A stretch of 64,000 bases of DNA from Halomarina litorea. GTDB lineage: Archaea > Halobacteriota > Halobacteria > Halobacteriales > Haloarculaceae. The stretch is from positions 496,001 through 560,000 of the forward strand of contig NZ_CP100448.1 in the NCBI RefSeq assembly GCF_024227715.1, given 5' to 3'. The position numbers and the translations under genes were made by a program. The notes under the pieces were generated by a model, which saw only the letters and a program-made list of their open reading frames with translations, did not search any database and was not told where the DNA came from. Positions 16,032 to 25,841 of this stretch are shown one piece after another; positions within the stretch are counted from its first letter, which is position 1; each line of letters opens with the position of its first letter.

Positions 16032-16943
16032 ATGCTCGCCGCCGGGAGCGTGCTGCTGGCGCTGGCACTCGATACCCTCCTCGCGGAGCCACCGACCCGA
16101 CTCCACCCGGTGGCGTGGTTCGGCCACCTCGTCGCGCCCGTCGACCGCGAGTGGCGCGCCCCCCGACTCGTCGGTGGCCTCGTAGCCCTCGCCCTCCCGC
16201 TTCTCGCGGGCGGTGTCACCTACTGGACCGTCGCGCTGGCGGACCGGGGCTCTCCGCTCACGGGTGCGCTCGCCGCCGGACTCGTCCTGTTCGCGACCAC
16301 GAGTCGCCGGATGTTGCTGGACGCCGCCCGCGAGGTGGTCGCGGGGTCGGCGACGGACCTCCCCGACGCCCGCCGGTCGCTCCTCGCACTCGCGGGCCGG
16401 GACGCGACCGACCTCTCGCCCGGACAGGTCCGGAGCGCGGCCGTCGAGAGCGCCGCCGAGAACCTCGCTGACGGTCTCGTGGCGCCACTGCTCGCCTTCT
16501 GCCTGCTCGCGCCCGTCTCGCTCCCGCTGGGCGCGGCGGCGGCCGCGTGGGTCAAGGCGGTCAACACGCTCGATTCGATGCTCGGCTACCGCTCGAAACC
16601 CGTCGGGACGGCGAGCGCCCGCCTCGACGACGTCGTCATGTGGCTCCCCGCGCGGGCGAGCGCGCTCCTGCTGGCGCTCGCGGCGGGGTCGGGTCGCTCG
16701 GTGAGGGCCGCGAGCGCGTGGCTCGACGGCGTCCCCTCGCCGAACTCCGGATGGCCGATGGGAACGCTCGCGGCCGCGACGGGCGTCAGACTGGAGAAAC
16801 CGGGCGTCTACACGCTCAACCCGGACGCGCCGCTCCCGGAACGGGAACCGGCCGAACGCGGTCTGCGGGTCGTCTCGCTCGCGAGTCTGCTGGCGTTCGC
16901 GCTGGGCGCGGCGTGGCTGGCGCTGGCGGAGGTCGTCGGATGA
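16032..16943 (+). CDS. cbiB: Adenosylcobinamide-phosphate synthase (CbiB)
   Basis: 303 residues, multi-span membrane protein. CbiB joins aminopropanol phosphate to adenosylcobyric acid at the membrane. The family signature DTLLAEPPTRLHPVAWFGHL is at residues 12-31, and VESAAENLADGLVAPL, VNTLDSMLGYRSKPVG and LDDVVMWLPAR are also typical. It overlaps cobS by four bases (ATGA), indicating translational coupling. Confidence 0.92.
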   Translation: MLAAGSVLLALALDTLLAEPPTRLHPVAWFGHLVAPVDREWRAPRLVGGLVALALPLLAGGVTYWTVALADRGSPLTGALAAGLVLFATTSRRMLLDAAREVVAGSATDLPDARRSLLALAGRDATDLSPGQVRSAAVESAAENLADGLVAPLLAFCLLAPVSLPLGAAAAAWVKAVNTLDSMLGYRSKPVGTASARLDDVVMWLPARASALLLALAAGSGRSVRAASAWLDGVPSPNSGWPMGTLAAATGVRLEKPGVYTLNPDAPLPEREPAERGLRVVSLASLLAFALGAAWLALAEVVG

Positions 16944-17758
16944 CCGGGCGGACCGGGGACGAGACGTGGAAGGCGTCCCCCGCCACGGGACACGCCCGAC
17001 GCCTCGGCCTCGCCCTCGCCGGCGCGCTCGGCTTCCTCTCGCGACTCCCGGTCGGGCGCTCGCGCGATGCGTGGGACGCGTTCGGCGCCGCGCCGGTCGC
17101 CTTCCCGCTGGCGGGCTACCTCGTGGGCGCGCTGGTCGCCGTCCCCGTCTCCGTCGGCGCGACGCTCGCGCTCCCGGCCCCGACGCTCGCCCTGCTCTAC
17201 CTCCTCGCGCTGGTCCTCGTCACCGGCGTCAACCACGCCGATGGGGTGGCGGACCTCGGGGACGCCGCCGTCGTCCACGGCGATTCCGAGGAGCGACGGC
17301 GCGTGCTGAAGGACACGACGGTCGGGGTGGGTGCGGTCCTCGCCCTCGGAACGGTCCTCGTCGGTCTCGCGCTGGCGGGCCTCGCGCTGGCGGCGCTCCC
17401 CGCCCTCACGCTCGCGGCCGTCGTCGTGGCGAGCGAGGTGGGCGCGAAGCTCTCGATGGCCGCCATCGCCTGCCTCGGCGAGGCGACCCACGACGGCCTC
17501 GGGGCGGCGTTCACCCGCCGGGCGGACCCCTCACTGCTGCTCGGCCCCGCGGTGGCGGCGCTCCCCGCCTGCCTGCTGGTACTCCCCTCGCCCGCCGCGG
17601 GGGTCGCCGTCGTCGGCGGTCTCGCGGGCGGCCTCGCCGTCCTCTGGTGGGCACGCAGGGCACTGGGCGGGGTGAACGGCGACGTCTTCGGCGCGGCCAA
17701 CGAGGTCGGTCGCGTCTGTGCGCTGCACGCGGGGGTGGTCGCGTGGACGCTCTGGTGA
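16940..17758 (+). CDS. cobS: Adenosylcobinamide-GDP ribazoletransferase (cobalamin synthase)
   Basis: 272 residues with five to six membrane segments. CobS condenses adenosylcobinamide-GDP with alpha-ribazole or its phosphate. The signature GVNHADGVADLGDAAVVHGD with its Asp cluster binds Mg, and FLSRLPVGR near residue 33 is the usual start of the conserved part. The C-terminus GDVFGAANEVGRV is also typical. It overlaps cbiB by 4 bases and cobY by about 16 bases. Confidence 0.92.
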   Translation: MTGRTGDETWKASPATGHARRLGLALAGALGFLSRLPVGRSRDAWDAFGAAPVAFPLAGYLVGALVAVPVSVGATLALPAPTLALLYLLALVLVTGVNHADGVADLGDAAVVHGDSEERRRVLKDTTVGVGAVLALGTVLVGLALAGLALAALPALTLAAVVVASEVGAKLSMAAIACLGEATHDGLGAAFTRRADPSLLLGPAVAALPACLLVLPSPAAGVAVVGGLAGGLAVLWWARRALGGVNGDVFGAANEVGRVCALHAGVVAWTLW

Positions 17759-18324
17759 TGTGCGGCGGGCGCGGGACGCGCCTCTCGCTCGGGACCGAGA
17801 AACCGCTCCTCTCTATCTGCGGGCGGGCGATGGTCGACCGGGTGCTCGACGCTCTCACCGACTCGGACGTCGAAAGGACCGTCGCCGCCGTCTCCCCGAA
17901 CGCCCCCCGGACCGCCGACCACGTCCGTGAGCGCGTCCCGACGGTGGAGACGCCCGGCGAGGGGTACGTCGCGGACCTGACCCACGCACTCGACGCGGGT
18001 GCCGTGACCCGCCCCGCCCTCACCGTCGTCGCGGACCTGCCCCTGCTGGACGGGCCGACCGTCGACGCCGTGCTGGCCGAGTACCGCGAGCGCGCGATGA
18101 CGGGGGAGTGCGCACTCGTCGTCTGCGTCCCCCTCGCGCTGAAGGAGCGACTGGGCGTGAGCGCGGACACCACGTTCGAGCGCGGGGGGCGGGCGCTCGC
18201 TCCGACGGGACTGAACGTCGTCGCCGACGCGGAGGACACCATCGTGACACGAGACACCTACCGACTGGCAGTGAACGTGAACCGACCGAGAGACACCCGC
18301 GTGGCGGAGGCGCTGTGCGACTAG
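17743..18324 (+). CDS. cobY: Adenosylcobinamide-phosphate guanylyltransferase (archaeal CobY)
   Basis: 193 residues. CobY is the archaeal, non-homologous replacement of bacterial CobU guanylyltransferase. The nucleotide-binding loop MCGGRGTRLSLGTEKPLL is intact and VVADLPLLDGPTVD supplies the acidic metal site; GLNVVADAEDTIV is typical of the C-terminal part. The GTG at 17743 is chosen because it keeps the first beta strand (VDALVMCGG) that an ATG at 17758 would lose. Confidence 0.88.
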   Translation: MDALVMCGGRGTRLSLGTEKPLLSICGRAMVDRVLDALTDSDVERTVAAVSPNAPRTADHVRERVPTVETPGEGYVADLTHALDAGAVTRPALTVVADLPLLDGPTVDAVLAEYRERAMTGECALVVCVPLALKERLGVSADTTFERGGRALAPTGLNVVADAEDTIVTRDTYRLAVNVNRPRDTRVAEALCD

Positions 18325-19313
18325 TCCTCGTCGCGGGGACGACCCGTACCGCGGGAATCGAGGGCATCAGCGCCGCGGGCGCACACCCGGACCTGTTGCG
18401 CCACACGCCGAGCGCGGACGCCGAGATACTGACGTACGGCCGGCCGGTGGCCCCGCCCGAGGGCGAGGCCCACCCGACGCCCGTCAGTCCGACGGGGTGC
18501 CCGACGCCCGCCGTCGTCACCCGTGCGGTCCGTGAGGTACTCGGGTTCGACGTCACCGTCCTCGACGCCGGCCTCGGGGCACCGTCGAGCGCACCGACCG
18601 TCGACCTCGGGGCGGTCCCCGGGAACGACGTCCGCGAGGGTCGGACCGTCCCTGACGCGAGGGGGGTGTTCGAGCGTGCCCGGCGACTCGGCGCGTCGCT
18701 CCCGGGGCCCCTCCTCGTTGGCGAGACGGTTCCCGGCGGGACGACGACGGCCCTCGGCGTGCTCCGCGCTCTCGGGTACGACCACTCGGTCTGTTCCTCG
18801 CTCCCCGACAACCCCCTCGACCTGAAGGAGCGAGTGGTCGCCGAGGGCCTCGCCGCCGCCGGCCTCGACGACGGGACCGGGGACCCGATTCGGGCGGTAA
18901 GGGCGGTCGGCGACCCGGTCCTCACCGCCGTCGCCGGACTCGTCGTCGGCGCGAGCGAGGCCGGCACCGAGGTGACCCTCGCCGGTGGGACCCAGCTGGT
19001 CGCGGCGGGCGCGCTGGTCCGCCACTGGAGCGACGCGCCCCTCGACGTCGCCACCACGTCGTTCGTCGCCGACGCCACGCCGGACCTCGCGACCGCCTGC
19101 GCCGACCTCGACCTCTCGCTGACCGTCACCGACCCGGGGTTCACCGACGACCACGTCGCGATGGCGCGCTACCTCGCGGGCGAGGGCAAGGAGGGCGTCG
19201 GGATGGGCGGGGTGCTCGCGCTGGCCGACCGCGAGGATTCGCTTCCCGCGGTCCGCGAGCGCATCGTGACGGTGTACGACCGTCTGCTCGGCGACGAGGG
19301 GGGTGAGCCCTGA
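18315..19313 (+). CDS. Nicotinate-nucleotide-dependent phosphoribosyltransferase, CobT type
   Basis: 332 residues. It belongs to the archaeal CobT-like family (UPF0284/TIGR00303) that activates the lower-ligand base to its alpha-riboside phosphate. Visible family segments are LVAGTTRTAGIEGISAAGA, VGETVPGGTTTALGVLRALG and LAGGTQLVAAGAL, plus the ending GEGKEGVGMGG. The GTG at 18315 overlaps the end of cobY. No dimethylbenzimidazole genes are in the window, so the base must come from elsewhere. Confidence 0.82.
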   Translation: MRLVLVAGTTRTAGIEGISAAGAHPDLLRHTPSADAEILTYGRPVAPPEGEAHPTPVSPTGCPTPAVVTRAVREVLGFDVTVLDAGLGAPSSAPTVDLGAVPGNDVREGRTVPDARGVFERARRLGASLPGPLLVGETVPGGTTTALGVLRALGYDHSVCSSLPDNPLDLKERVVAEGLAAAGLDDGTGDPIRAVRAVGDPVLTAVAGLVVGASEAGTEVTLAGGTQLVAAGALVRHWSDAPLDVATTSFVADATPDLATACADLDLSLTVTDPGFTDDHVAMARYLAGEGKEGVGMGGVLALADREDSLPAVRERIVTVYDRLLGDEGGEP

Positions 19314-20323
19314 TGGACCCGGACAGCGTCGGGTCGGTCGAGCGCGTGCCCCACGGGAGCGACGACGGCGTCGAACTGGACTTCAGCGCCAACTGCAACC
19401 CGATGGTCCCCGAGGGCGCCCGGGCGGTGTTCGCCGACTCGTTCGACGCCTCGCGGTCGTACCCCCGCGACGACTCCCCCGAGTTCCGTCGGGTGGCCGC
19501 CGACTACGTCGGTGGCTCGCCCGGGGACGTCGTCCCGACGGCGGGCGGCCTCGCCGCCATCCGCCTCGCCCTCGGCGTCACCGTCTCGCCGGGCGACTCG
19601 ATACTCGTCCCGGCACCCTCCTTCGGCGAGTACGCCCGCGAGGTCCGTCTGCAGGGCGGCGTCCCCGAGTTCGTCGCCCACGACGCCGTCCGGGACGCCG
19701 ACCCCGCCGACCACGCGATGGTCGTCGTCTGCACGCCGAACAACCCGACGGGGGAACTGCCCTCTCCCGAGGCCCTCGAGGGCCTCCACGAGCGCTGTCT
19801 GGGGGCGGGGACGCCCCTCCTCGCGGACGAGGCGTTCCTCGACTTCACCGACAGGCCCTCCCTCGCGGGCCGCGAGGGCGTCGTCGTCGCCCGCTCGCTC
19901 ACCAAGATGTTCGGCCTTCCCGGCCTGCGGGCGGGGTTCGCGGTGGCGACGGGGCGTCTGGGCGAGCGACTCCGACGGGCGGTCCCGGCGTGGGCGCTCG
20001 GGACCCCCGCCGCGCGGGTCGGGGCGTACTGCATGCGGCAGTCGGGGTTCGTCGAGGCGACCCGCGAGCGAGTCCGCGAGGAACGCCGGTATCTCCGGGC
20101 CGGACTGGAGGAGTACTTCGACGTGGCTCCCTCCGACGCCCCGTTCCTCCTCTGTGACGTGGGCGAGGACCCCTCGGACCTGCTCGCCGCCCTCCGGAAG
20201 CGGGGCATCGCGCTCCGCGACGCGACCACCTTCCGGGGGCTGGACACGCACGTCCGGGTCGCGGTCCGGACCCGGGACGACCACGACCGACTGCTGAGCG
20301 CGCTGGACGAGTGCACCAAATGA
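19313..20323 (+). CDS. cobD: L-threonine-O-3-phosphate decarboxylase (CobD), PLP-dependent
   Basis: 336 residues of the fold-type I aminotransferase superfamily. The PLP-binding lysine is in SLTKMFGLPGLRAGF near residue 195, with CTPNNPTGE and the Asp in LLADEAFLDF also present. CobD and histidinol-phosphate aminotransferase are close relatives; its place between the CobT-type gene and cbiZ, and the FSANCNP motif near the start, argue for CobD, which makes aminopropanol phosphate. It starts on the last base of the preceding stop codon and overlaps cbiZ by four bases. Confidence 0.85.
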   Translation: MDPDSVGSVERVPHGSDDGVELDFSANCNPMVPEGARAVFADSFDASRSYPRDDSPEFRRVAADYVGGSPGDVVPTAGGLAAIRLALGVTVSPGDSILVPAPSFGEYAREVRLQGGVPEFVAHDAVRDADPADHAMVVVCTPNNPTGELPSPEALEGLHERCLGAGTPLLADEAFLDFTDRPSLAGREGVVVARSLTKMFGLPGLRAGFAVATGRLGERLRRAVPAWALGTPAARVGAYCMRQSGFVEATRERVREERRYLRAGLEEYFDVAPSDAPFLLCDVGEDPSDLLAALRKRGIALRDATTFRGLDTHVRVAVRTRDDHDRLLSALDECTK

Positions 20324-21021
20324 CGAACGTGGAGACGGCGGTCCGCGACGGCGTTCTCCGGGTCCGGCGGCCCCACACGCGGTGGCTCTCCTCGGGGTGG
20401 CGCGGCGGCTTCTCGGAGGGTGAGACGGCGTACAACGTCGCCGTCCCGGAGGGGTGGACCGACACCGACCTCGACGGGTACATCAGAGCGCGCCGGGACC
20501 GGGCCGGGTTCGCAGAATCGGGGCCGACGCTCCTCACGGGCGTCGAGATGCGTCACGCCCGCGGCGCGCGCTGTGGCCCGGTGGCGGCGGTGGCCACGGC
20601 GGGCGTCTCGAACCCCGCGGAACTCCCGATGGACCCGGACGGGTCGGCGGACGGGGGCGACGAGTCGTCCCGACCGGGGACCGTCAACGTCCTCCTGTGG
20701 ACGGGACGGGCGCTCACGGACGGGGCGCTCGCGTCCCTCCTCGCCCTCGCCGCGGAGGCGAAGGCGGCGACGCTCCTCGCGCGGGTGGGGGTGCCGGGGA
20801 CGACCAGCGATGCCGCCGTCGTCGGGTGTGAGCGGACCGGCCCGCCCGAGGCGTTCGCCGGGAGCGCGACCGAAGTCGGGGCCTGCGCGCGGGCCTGCGT
20901 CCGCGAGGCGGTCGGCGCGAGTCTCGATGCGCGCTACCCGGAGGGCCAGTGGCCCGAGGGCGTCGAGGACGCAGAGTACGGTGTGGCGACGACGCGGCGG
21001 GCGTCGCTGTTCGAGGTGTAG
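20320..21021 (+). CDS. cbiZ: Adenosylcobinamide amidohydrolase (corrinoid salvage)
   Basis: 233 residues. CbiZ cleaves the aminopropanol arm of salvaged cobinamide to give cobyric acid, letting archaea reuse incomplete corrinoids. Recognisable segments are RWLSSGWRGGF near residue 24, YNVAVPEGW, GPTLLTGVEM, ATAGVSNPAE and NVLLWTGRALTDGAL. The start ATG at 20320 overlaps the cobD stop (ATGA). It is the last gene of the operon. Confidence 0.88.
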   Translation: MTNVETAVRDGVLRVRRPHTRWLSSGWRGGFSEGETAYNVAVPEGWTDTDLDGYIRARRDRAGFAESGPTLLTGVEMRHARGARCGPVAAVATAGVSNPAELPMDPDGSADGGDESSRPGTVNVLLWTGRALTDGALASLLALAAEAKAATLLARVGVPGTTSDAAVVGCERTGPPEAFAGSATEVGACARACVREAVGASLDARYPEGQWPEGVEDAEYGVATTRRASLFEV

Positions 21022-21084
21022 GTTCTCGCTGGAGCGGTCGCTGGTGGCGATAGTACCCGAAAAATCGGTGTTCGCGGTCGGACC

Positions 21085-22692
21085 TTAGAAGTCCATTTCG
21101 CCGAAGTCGTCGCCGCCGCTGTTGTTCAGGCGAGCGGCGACCACGTCGTCGATGCGCAGGAGGAGTTCGACGGCCTCCGTCGCGCTCTCGATGGCCTGTA
21201 GCTTCACGCGCAGGGGTTCGACCACGTGGAGGTCCTCCATGTCACCGACCTCGCCGGTGTAGGCGTCGAGGCCCGCGCTCGTCTCGCCCCGGTCGTGGCG
21301 GGCGCGGAGTTCGATCAGCGTGTCGATGGGGTCGAGGCCCGCGTTCTCCGCGAGGGTGCGGGGAACCACGTCGAGGGCGTCGGCGAACGCCTCGACGGCG
21401 AGTTGCTCGCGGCCGCTCACGCCGTCGGCGAAGTCGCGGATGGCGCGGGCGAGTTCGATTTCGGGCGCGCTCCCGCCGGGGACGACGGTGCCTTCCTGCA
21501 TCGTCACGCGAACGACGCCGAGGGCGTCGGTGAGTGCGCGTTCGACCTCGGTGACGACGTGGTCGGTGCCGCCGCGCAAGAGGATGGAGACGCTCTTGGG
21601 GTTCTCGCACTCCTCGACGAACAGCAGGGTGTCGTCGCCGATACGGCGTTCCTCGACGAGGCCCGCGTGTCCGAGGTGTGCGGACTCGATGTCCGAGAGG
21701 TCACCGACGGACTTCGCGCCGGTCGCCCGGGCGAGGGCGTGCATGTCGCTCTTCTTGACGCGCCGGAGCGCGAGGACGCCCTTCCGGGCGAGGAAGTGGC
21801 GCGCGAGGTCGTCGATGCCCTGCTGGCAGAAGACGACGTTCGCACCCGACTCGACGATGCTGTCGACCACGCCGCGCAGTTCGCCCTCCTCGCGGGCGAT
21901 GAACTCCTCCAACTGGGCGGGCGTCGTGATGGAGAGTTCGGCGTCGGCTTCCAGACCGCGGACCTCGATGGGGGTCTCCAGCAGGAGGACCGAGGCGTCC
22001 TCGACGCGGGTGGGCATGCTCTCGTGGGCGCGTTCCTTGTCGACGACGACGCCCTCGACGAGGCGCGAGTCGGCGACGCTCCCGCCGACTGCCGTCTCGA
22101 TGACGACGTCGTCGAGGTCGATGCCGTCCTCGTCGGCGACGGCCTGCACGGCGCTGACGACGAGGCCTGCCAGGAGGTCCTTGCTGGCCTCGGCTCCCTT
22201 GCCGGTCATCGCGGTCATGGCGATCTTCCGGAGGGTGTCCTCGTCGTCCGCGTCGACCTGCATCGCGAGGGCTTCGAGGACGCTACGCGCCTCGGCGGCC
22301 GCGAAGCGGTAGCCGTTGGCGATGACCGTCGGGTGGATGTCGTCGTCCAGCAGGTCCTCGGCCTTCGCGAGGAGTTCGCCGGCGATGATGACCGCCGTCG
22401 TCGTGCCGTCGCCCGTCTCCTCCTCCTGCGTGGAGGCGACCTCGACGATCATCTGGGCGGCGGGGTGTTCGATGTCCATCTCCTCCAAGATGGTCACGCC
22501 GTCGTTCGTGATGACGACGGTGCCGGAGGGGTCGACGAGCATCTTGTCCATCCCCTTGGGGCCGAGCGTCGTTCGGACGGCCTCCGAGACGGCCTTGCCC
22601 GCCCGGATGAACATCCACTGGGCGTCGCGCCCGCGGGTCCGGCGGCTTCCCTCGCTCAGGATGTACACTGGCTGACCGTAGGTGTAGGACAT
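21085..22692 (-). CDS. Thermosome subunit (group II chaperonin)
   Basis: 535 residues. Group II chaperonin subunits form the double-ring ATP-driven folding machine of archaea. ATP-site motifs are [12 protein letters not shown] and GDGTTTAVI; the helical-protrusion apical domain lies in the middle. The C-terminus ends [13 protein letters not shown] without the long Gly-Met repeat tail seen in many thermosome subunits, which points to a CCT3-like haloarchaeal paralogue. It interrupts the cobalamin genes on the opposite strand. Confidence 0.92.
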   Translation of the reverse strand: MSYTYGQPVYILSEGSRRTRGRDAQWMFIRAGKAVSEAVRTTLGPKGMDKMLVDPSGTVVITNDGVTILEEMDIEHPAAQMIVEVASTQEEETGDGTTTAVIIAGELLAKAEDLLDDDIHPTVIANGYRFAAAEARSVLEALAMQVDADDEDTLRKIAMTAMTGKGAEASKDLLAGLVVSAVQAVADEDGIDLDDVVIETAVGGSVADSRLVEGVVVDKERAHESMPTRVEDASVLLLETPIEVRGLEADAELSITTPAQLEEFIAREEGELRGVVDSIVESGANVVFCQQGIDDLARHFLARKGVLALRRVKKSDMHALARATGAKSVGDLSDIESAHLGHAGLVEERRIGDDTLLFVEECENPKSVSILLRGGTDHVVTEVERALTDALGVVRVTMQEGTVVPGGSAPEIELARAIRDFADGVSGREQLAVEAFADALDVVPRTLAENAGLDPIDTLIELRARHDRGETSAGLDAYTGEVGDMEDLHVVEPLRVKLQAIESATEAVELLLRIDDVVAARLNNSGGDDFGEMDF

Positions 22693-22852
22693 AATCGAGC
22701 GGCCGTAGGGTGGGAGAGGAGATAAACATAGCTCGACTGATAGTAGTTCGCTCGGCCACCGCGCAGTACCGCGATTCTACCGGTGTCGAATCGACCGGAT
22801 GGCGCGTGCGAGGAAGGCGGGGTGTGGCGCGAGTCACGCTGTTCCTCGCTCG

Positions 22853-23659
22853 CTATCGCTCGTCGACCAGTTCGTACCCGATGTTGTGCTCGCGGAGCCT
22901 GTCGGTGTGCGTCGAGAGCTCACGCGTCGTCACCAGCAGGAGGACCGACAGGCCCCGCGCGGCGGCCTCCTGAACCGCCACGACGGTTCCGAAGCGCACG
23001 TTCGGTTCGACGCCGGCGGCCCGTGCCGCCGCGAGGGCCTCCGTCCCGGCGGCGGCCACGACATCGTGGTCCGCGGCGAGGCCGGCCACCCGGTCGGAGT
23101 CAAGCGCCCGACTCCCGCCGCTGCGCACGTCGGGGAAGACGAGGACCGTCGCGTGGCCCGTCTCGTAATCGAGGAGGCCGGTGAAGTCCGTCACGCCCAC
23201 GTCCTGTCCCTCCTCGGCGTCCGTGATGGCGATGGCCGTCGCACCCCCCGATTCGCCCGGACCGGCGTGGAGGGTGCCGTCGCGCATGGTGAGCGTCACG
23301 CGGTCGCCCTCGCGGACGGAACCGGTGGCGATGGCCGTCTCCACCTCCACCTGCCCGATGACCTCCTGTGCGACGAACTCGGTGTAGCCCTGCAGGTCCT
23401 CCGTACAGGAGATGAGCCAGTCGACGCCCTCCTTGGTCACCTCGTAGCGCCCTCGCCCGTGTTTCTCGACGTGGCCCGCCTCGACCAGTTCGCCGATGTA
23501 GTCGCTGACGGCCTGCGCGGTGACGCCCACGGCGTCCGCTATCTCCTGCTGGCTCACGGCCGGTTGACGGGCGGCGATGGCGACGAGAATCTGGTAGCGC
23601 GAGGCGTCGCGCTTGCTCCGCAGGACGGAGACGTCGCGTTCGCCGAGGCCGTCGGTCAT
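22853..23659 (-). CDS. Winged-helix transcription regulator with C-terminal sensor domain
   Basis: 268 residues. Residues 20-80 form a winged helix: QPAVSQQEIADAVGVTAQAV is the helix-turn-helix and YEVTKEGVDWL the wing. The remainder contains an RNA- or ligand-binding-like strand set (EGDRVTLTMRDGTLHA) and a Rossmann-like end (LAADHDVVAAAGTEALAAAR). I recall haloarchaeal proteins of this layout under DUF7839, ligand unknown. It is divergent from cbiA with a 126-bp gap, so it could regulate cbiA, but this is only proximity. Confidence 0.75.
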   Translation of the reverse strand: MTDGLGERDVSVLRSKRDASRYQILVAIAARQPAVSQQEIADAVGVTAQAVSDYIGELVEAGHVEKHGRGRYEVTKEGVDWLISCTEDLQGYTEFVAQEVIGQVEVETAIATGSVREGDRVTLTMRDGTLHAGPGESGGATAIAITDAEEGQDVGVTDFTGLLDYETGHATVLVFPDVRSGGSRALDSDRVAGLAADHDVVAAAGTEALAAARAAGVEPNVRFGTVVAVQEAAARGLSVLLLVTTRELSTHTDRLREHNIGYELVDER

Positions 23660-23785
23660 ACCCTACCGTCCGGCGCGTGCCGCAAGTAGCTTTCCGACCC
23701 GTCCCACCCCGGTTGTCGACAGCCACAAGCGGGGTTGTGTTCGACCCGGGGGAGGGATGAAGCCCCCTCGCCCCGTTCGGCGGGC

Positions 23786-25090
23786 ATGGACGGCATCGTA
23801 CTCGCGGGGACCGCCTCCGGCGTCGGCAAGACCGTCGCCACCCTCGCGGTCTGTCGGGCGTTCGAGCGGGCGGGCCGTACCGTCGCGACGGCGAAGGCCG
23901 GCCCGGACTTCATCGATCCGAGCCACCACGCCGCCGTCACCGGCCGGCCGAGTCGGACGCTCGACCCGTGGCTCTCGGGCGACGACGGGATGCTCGGGAA
24001 CTACTGGCGGGGGGCGGGCGACGTCTGCCTCGTCGAGGGGATGATGGGGCTGTACGACGGGGACGTCTCGACGGCCCGCGTCGCCGCCACCCTCGACCTG
24101 CCCGTCGTCCTCGTCGTGGACGCGAACACGGGCATGGAGAGCGTCGCGGCGACGGCACTCGGGTTCCGGGAGTACGCCGCCCGGACGCCGTCCGAGGTGG
24201 ACGTCGTCGGCGTCGTCGCGAACCGCGCCCACGGCGGCCGTCACGAGGCGGGCATCCGGGAGGCGCTCCCCGACGGACTCCAGTACTTCGGCCGAATCCC
24301 TCCGCGAGAGGACCTCTCGATACCGGAGCGCCACCTCGGCCTGCACTGGGGCGGGGAGTCCCCGGTTCCGGCCGACGCACTCGACGCGGCCGCCGAACAC
24401 GTCGACGTCGCCGGACTCCGTGAGGTGGCCCGCCCCCCGCCGCGTCCCGGCCCCGACGTCGCCCCGCCCCCATCGTCGGGACCGACCAGAAAGCGGGTCG
24501 CCGTCGCTCGCGACGACGCCTTCCGGTTCGTCTACCCCGCGACTCTGGAGCGACTCCGCGAGCGTGCGACGGTCGTCCCGTTCGCGCCGGCGGACGGGGA
24601 CGACCTCCCCGACTGCGACGGGGTCTACCTCCCCGGCGGCTACCCCGAGAACCACGCGGCGGCGCTCTCGGGGGGTCCGGCACTCGACACGCTGGCCGAC
24701 CGGGCGGCCGACGGCCTGCCCGTCCTCGGGGAGTGCGGGGGGCTGATGGCTCTCGCCGAGTCGCTCGCCGTCGCGGGCGAGACCCACGAGATGGCCGGTG
24801 TCCTCCCCGCGGACGTCGAGATGACCGACCGGCCGCAGGCGCTCGACCACGTCGAACTCCGGGCCCGGTCGGGGGCGCTCACGACCCGTTCCGGGGGGAC
24901 GGTCCGCGGTCACGAGTTCCACTACTCGCGGGCCGCGGTAGCCGGCGACGCTCGGTTCGCGTTCGACGTGGTCCGGGGTCACGGCGTCGACGGCGAACAC
25001 GACGGTCTCACGGAACACCGGACGCTCGGCACGTACGCGCACGTCCACGCCGACAGCGGCGCGTTCGACCGGTTCGTCGACTCGCTCTGA
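23786..25090 (+). CDS. cbiA: Cobyrinate a,c-diamide synthase
   Basis: 434 residues. CbiA amidates the a and c side chains of cobyrinate with glutamine and ATP. The P-loop is GTASGVGKT, followed by KAGPDFIDPSHH and VEGMMGLYDG; the glutaminase Cys is in LGECGGLMAL and the C-terminal RGHEFHYSR carries the conserved His region. It is homologous to cbiP but acts one step earlier. It is separated from the main cobalamin operon by the thermosome and HTH genes and has its own promoter region. Confidence 0.92.
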   Translation: MDGIVLAGTASGVGKTVATLAVCRAFERAGRTVATAKAGPDFIDPSHHAAVTGRPSRTLDPWLSGDDGMLGNYWRGAGDVCLVEGMMGLYDGDVSTARVAATLDLPVVLVVDANTGMESVAATALGFREYAARTPSEVDVVGVVANRAHGGRHEAGIREALPDGLQYFGRIPPREDLSIPERHLGLHWGGESPVPADALDAAAEHVDVAGLREVARPPPRPGPDVAPPPSSGPTRKRVAVARDDAFRFVYPATLERLRERATVVPFAPADGDDLPDCDGVYLPGGYPENHAAALSGGPALDTLADRAADGLPVLGECGGLMALAESLAVAGETHEMAGVLPADVEMTDRPQALDHVELRARSGALTTRSGGTVRGHEFHYSRAAVAGDARFAFDVVRGHGVDGEHDGLTEHRTLGTYAHVHADSGAFDRFVDSL

Positions 25091-25189
25091 GCGTTGCCGG
25101 TGTCGAAACCCACTGGTACCTTTCGCTGCCGTGTACCCCACGGGACACACCGCCGGACGCCTATGTACGAGGCGGCCGTCGTCCCGCGT

Positions 25190-25672
25190 ATGTCACTCGA
25201 AGGTGAGCAGGCGCCCGACTTCACGCTCGAACACACCGGCGGCGACGAGATCACGCTCTCGGACACCCTCGAAGACGGCCCGACGGTCGTCCTCGTCAAC
25301 CGCGGCCACTGGTGTTCGTTCTGCGCCGAACAGCTCCAGACCTTCAGCGAGGTGGAGTACGACCTCTGGTTCAACGACAACGTCGACATCCTACCCGTCG
25401 TCACGGACCCCATCGGGCCGGTCACGGGGATGCGCGACCGCTACGACCTGAACTTCCAGTTGCTCGCCGACCCGGACGGCGAGGTCGCAGAACAGTACAG
25501 CGGGACCGAGGAGACCAGCCACGGCCTGACGGGCATCGCCGCGGTGTACGTCATCGACGAGGACGGCACGGTCCAGTACGAACAGGTCGCGGACCACCCC
25601 GCCGACCGCACGCACGGCAACTGGGTCCGCTACTTCATCCGCAACGATTTCGAGGACCCCTTCTCGGGCTGA
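25190..25672 (+). CDS. Peroxiredoxin-like thioredoxin-fold protein
   Basis: 160 residues with an AhpC/TSA-like thioredoxin fold. The active site is NRGHWCSFCAEQL, a CxxC in place of the single peroxidatic Cys of typical peroxiredoxins, so it may work as a bacterioferritin-comigratory-type peroxidase or a disulfide reductase. GEQAPDFTLEHTGGDE is the family N-terminus and YVIDEDGTVQYEQV the usual later strand. The ATG at 25190 begins right at the domain; a start at 25163 is possible. Confidence 0.85.
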   Translation: MSLEGEQAPDFTLEHTGGDEITLSDTLEDGPTVVLVNRGHWCSFCAEQLQTFSEVEYDLWFNDNVDILPVVTDPIGPVTGMRDRYDLNFQLLADPDGEVAEQYSGTEETSHGLTGIAAVYVIDEDGTVQYEQVADHPADRTHGNWVRYFIRNDFEDPFSG

Positions 25673-25841
25673 GTCGGTACTCCGACGGGGGCACCGCCTC
25701 GAATTGAAACGCCACGCCGAACCGCGCCCCGACCCCGCGTTCCTCGCGATACGGCGTTCGATGGCCTCGGCGGCCGTCGGTTCGGAGCCGTCGGTCGGGT
25801 CCCGCACGCGGGTTCGAGGCAGCGCGGGCGACGTACCGGCG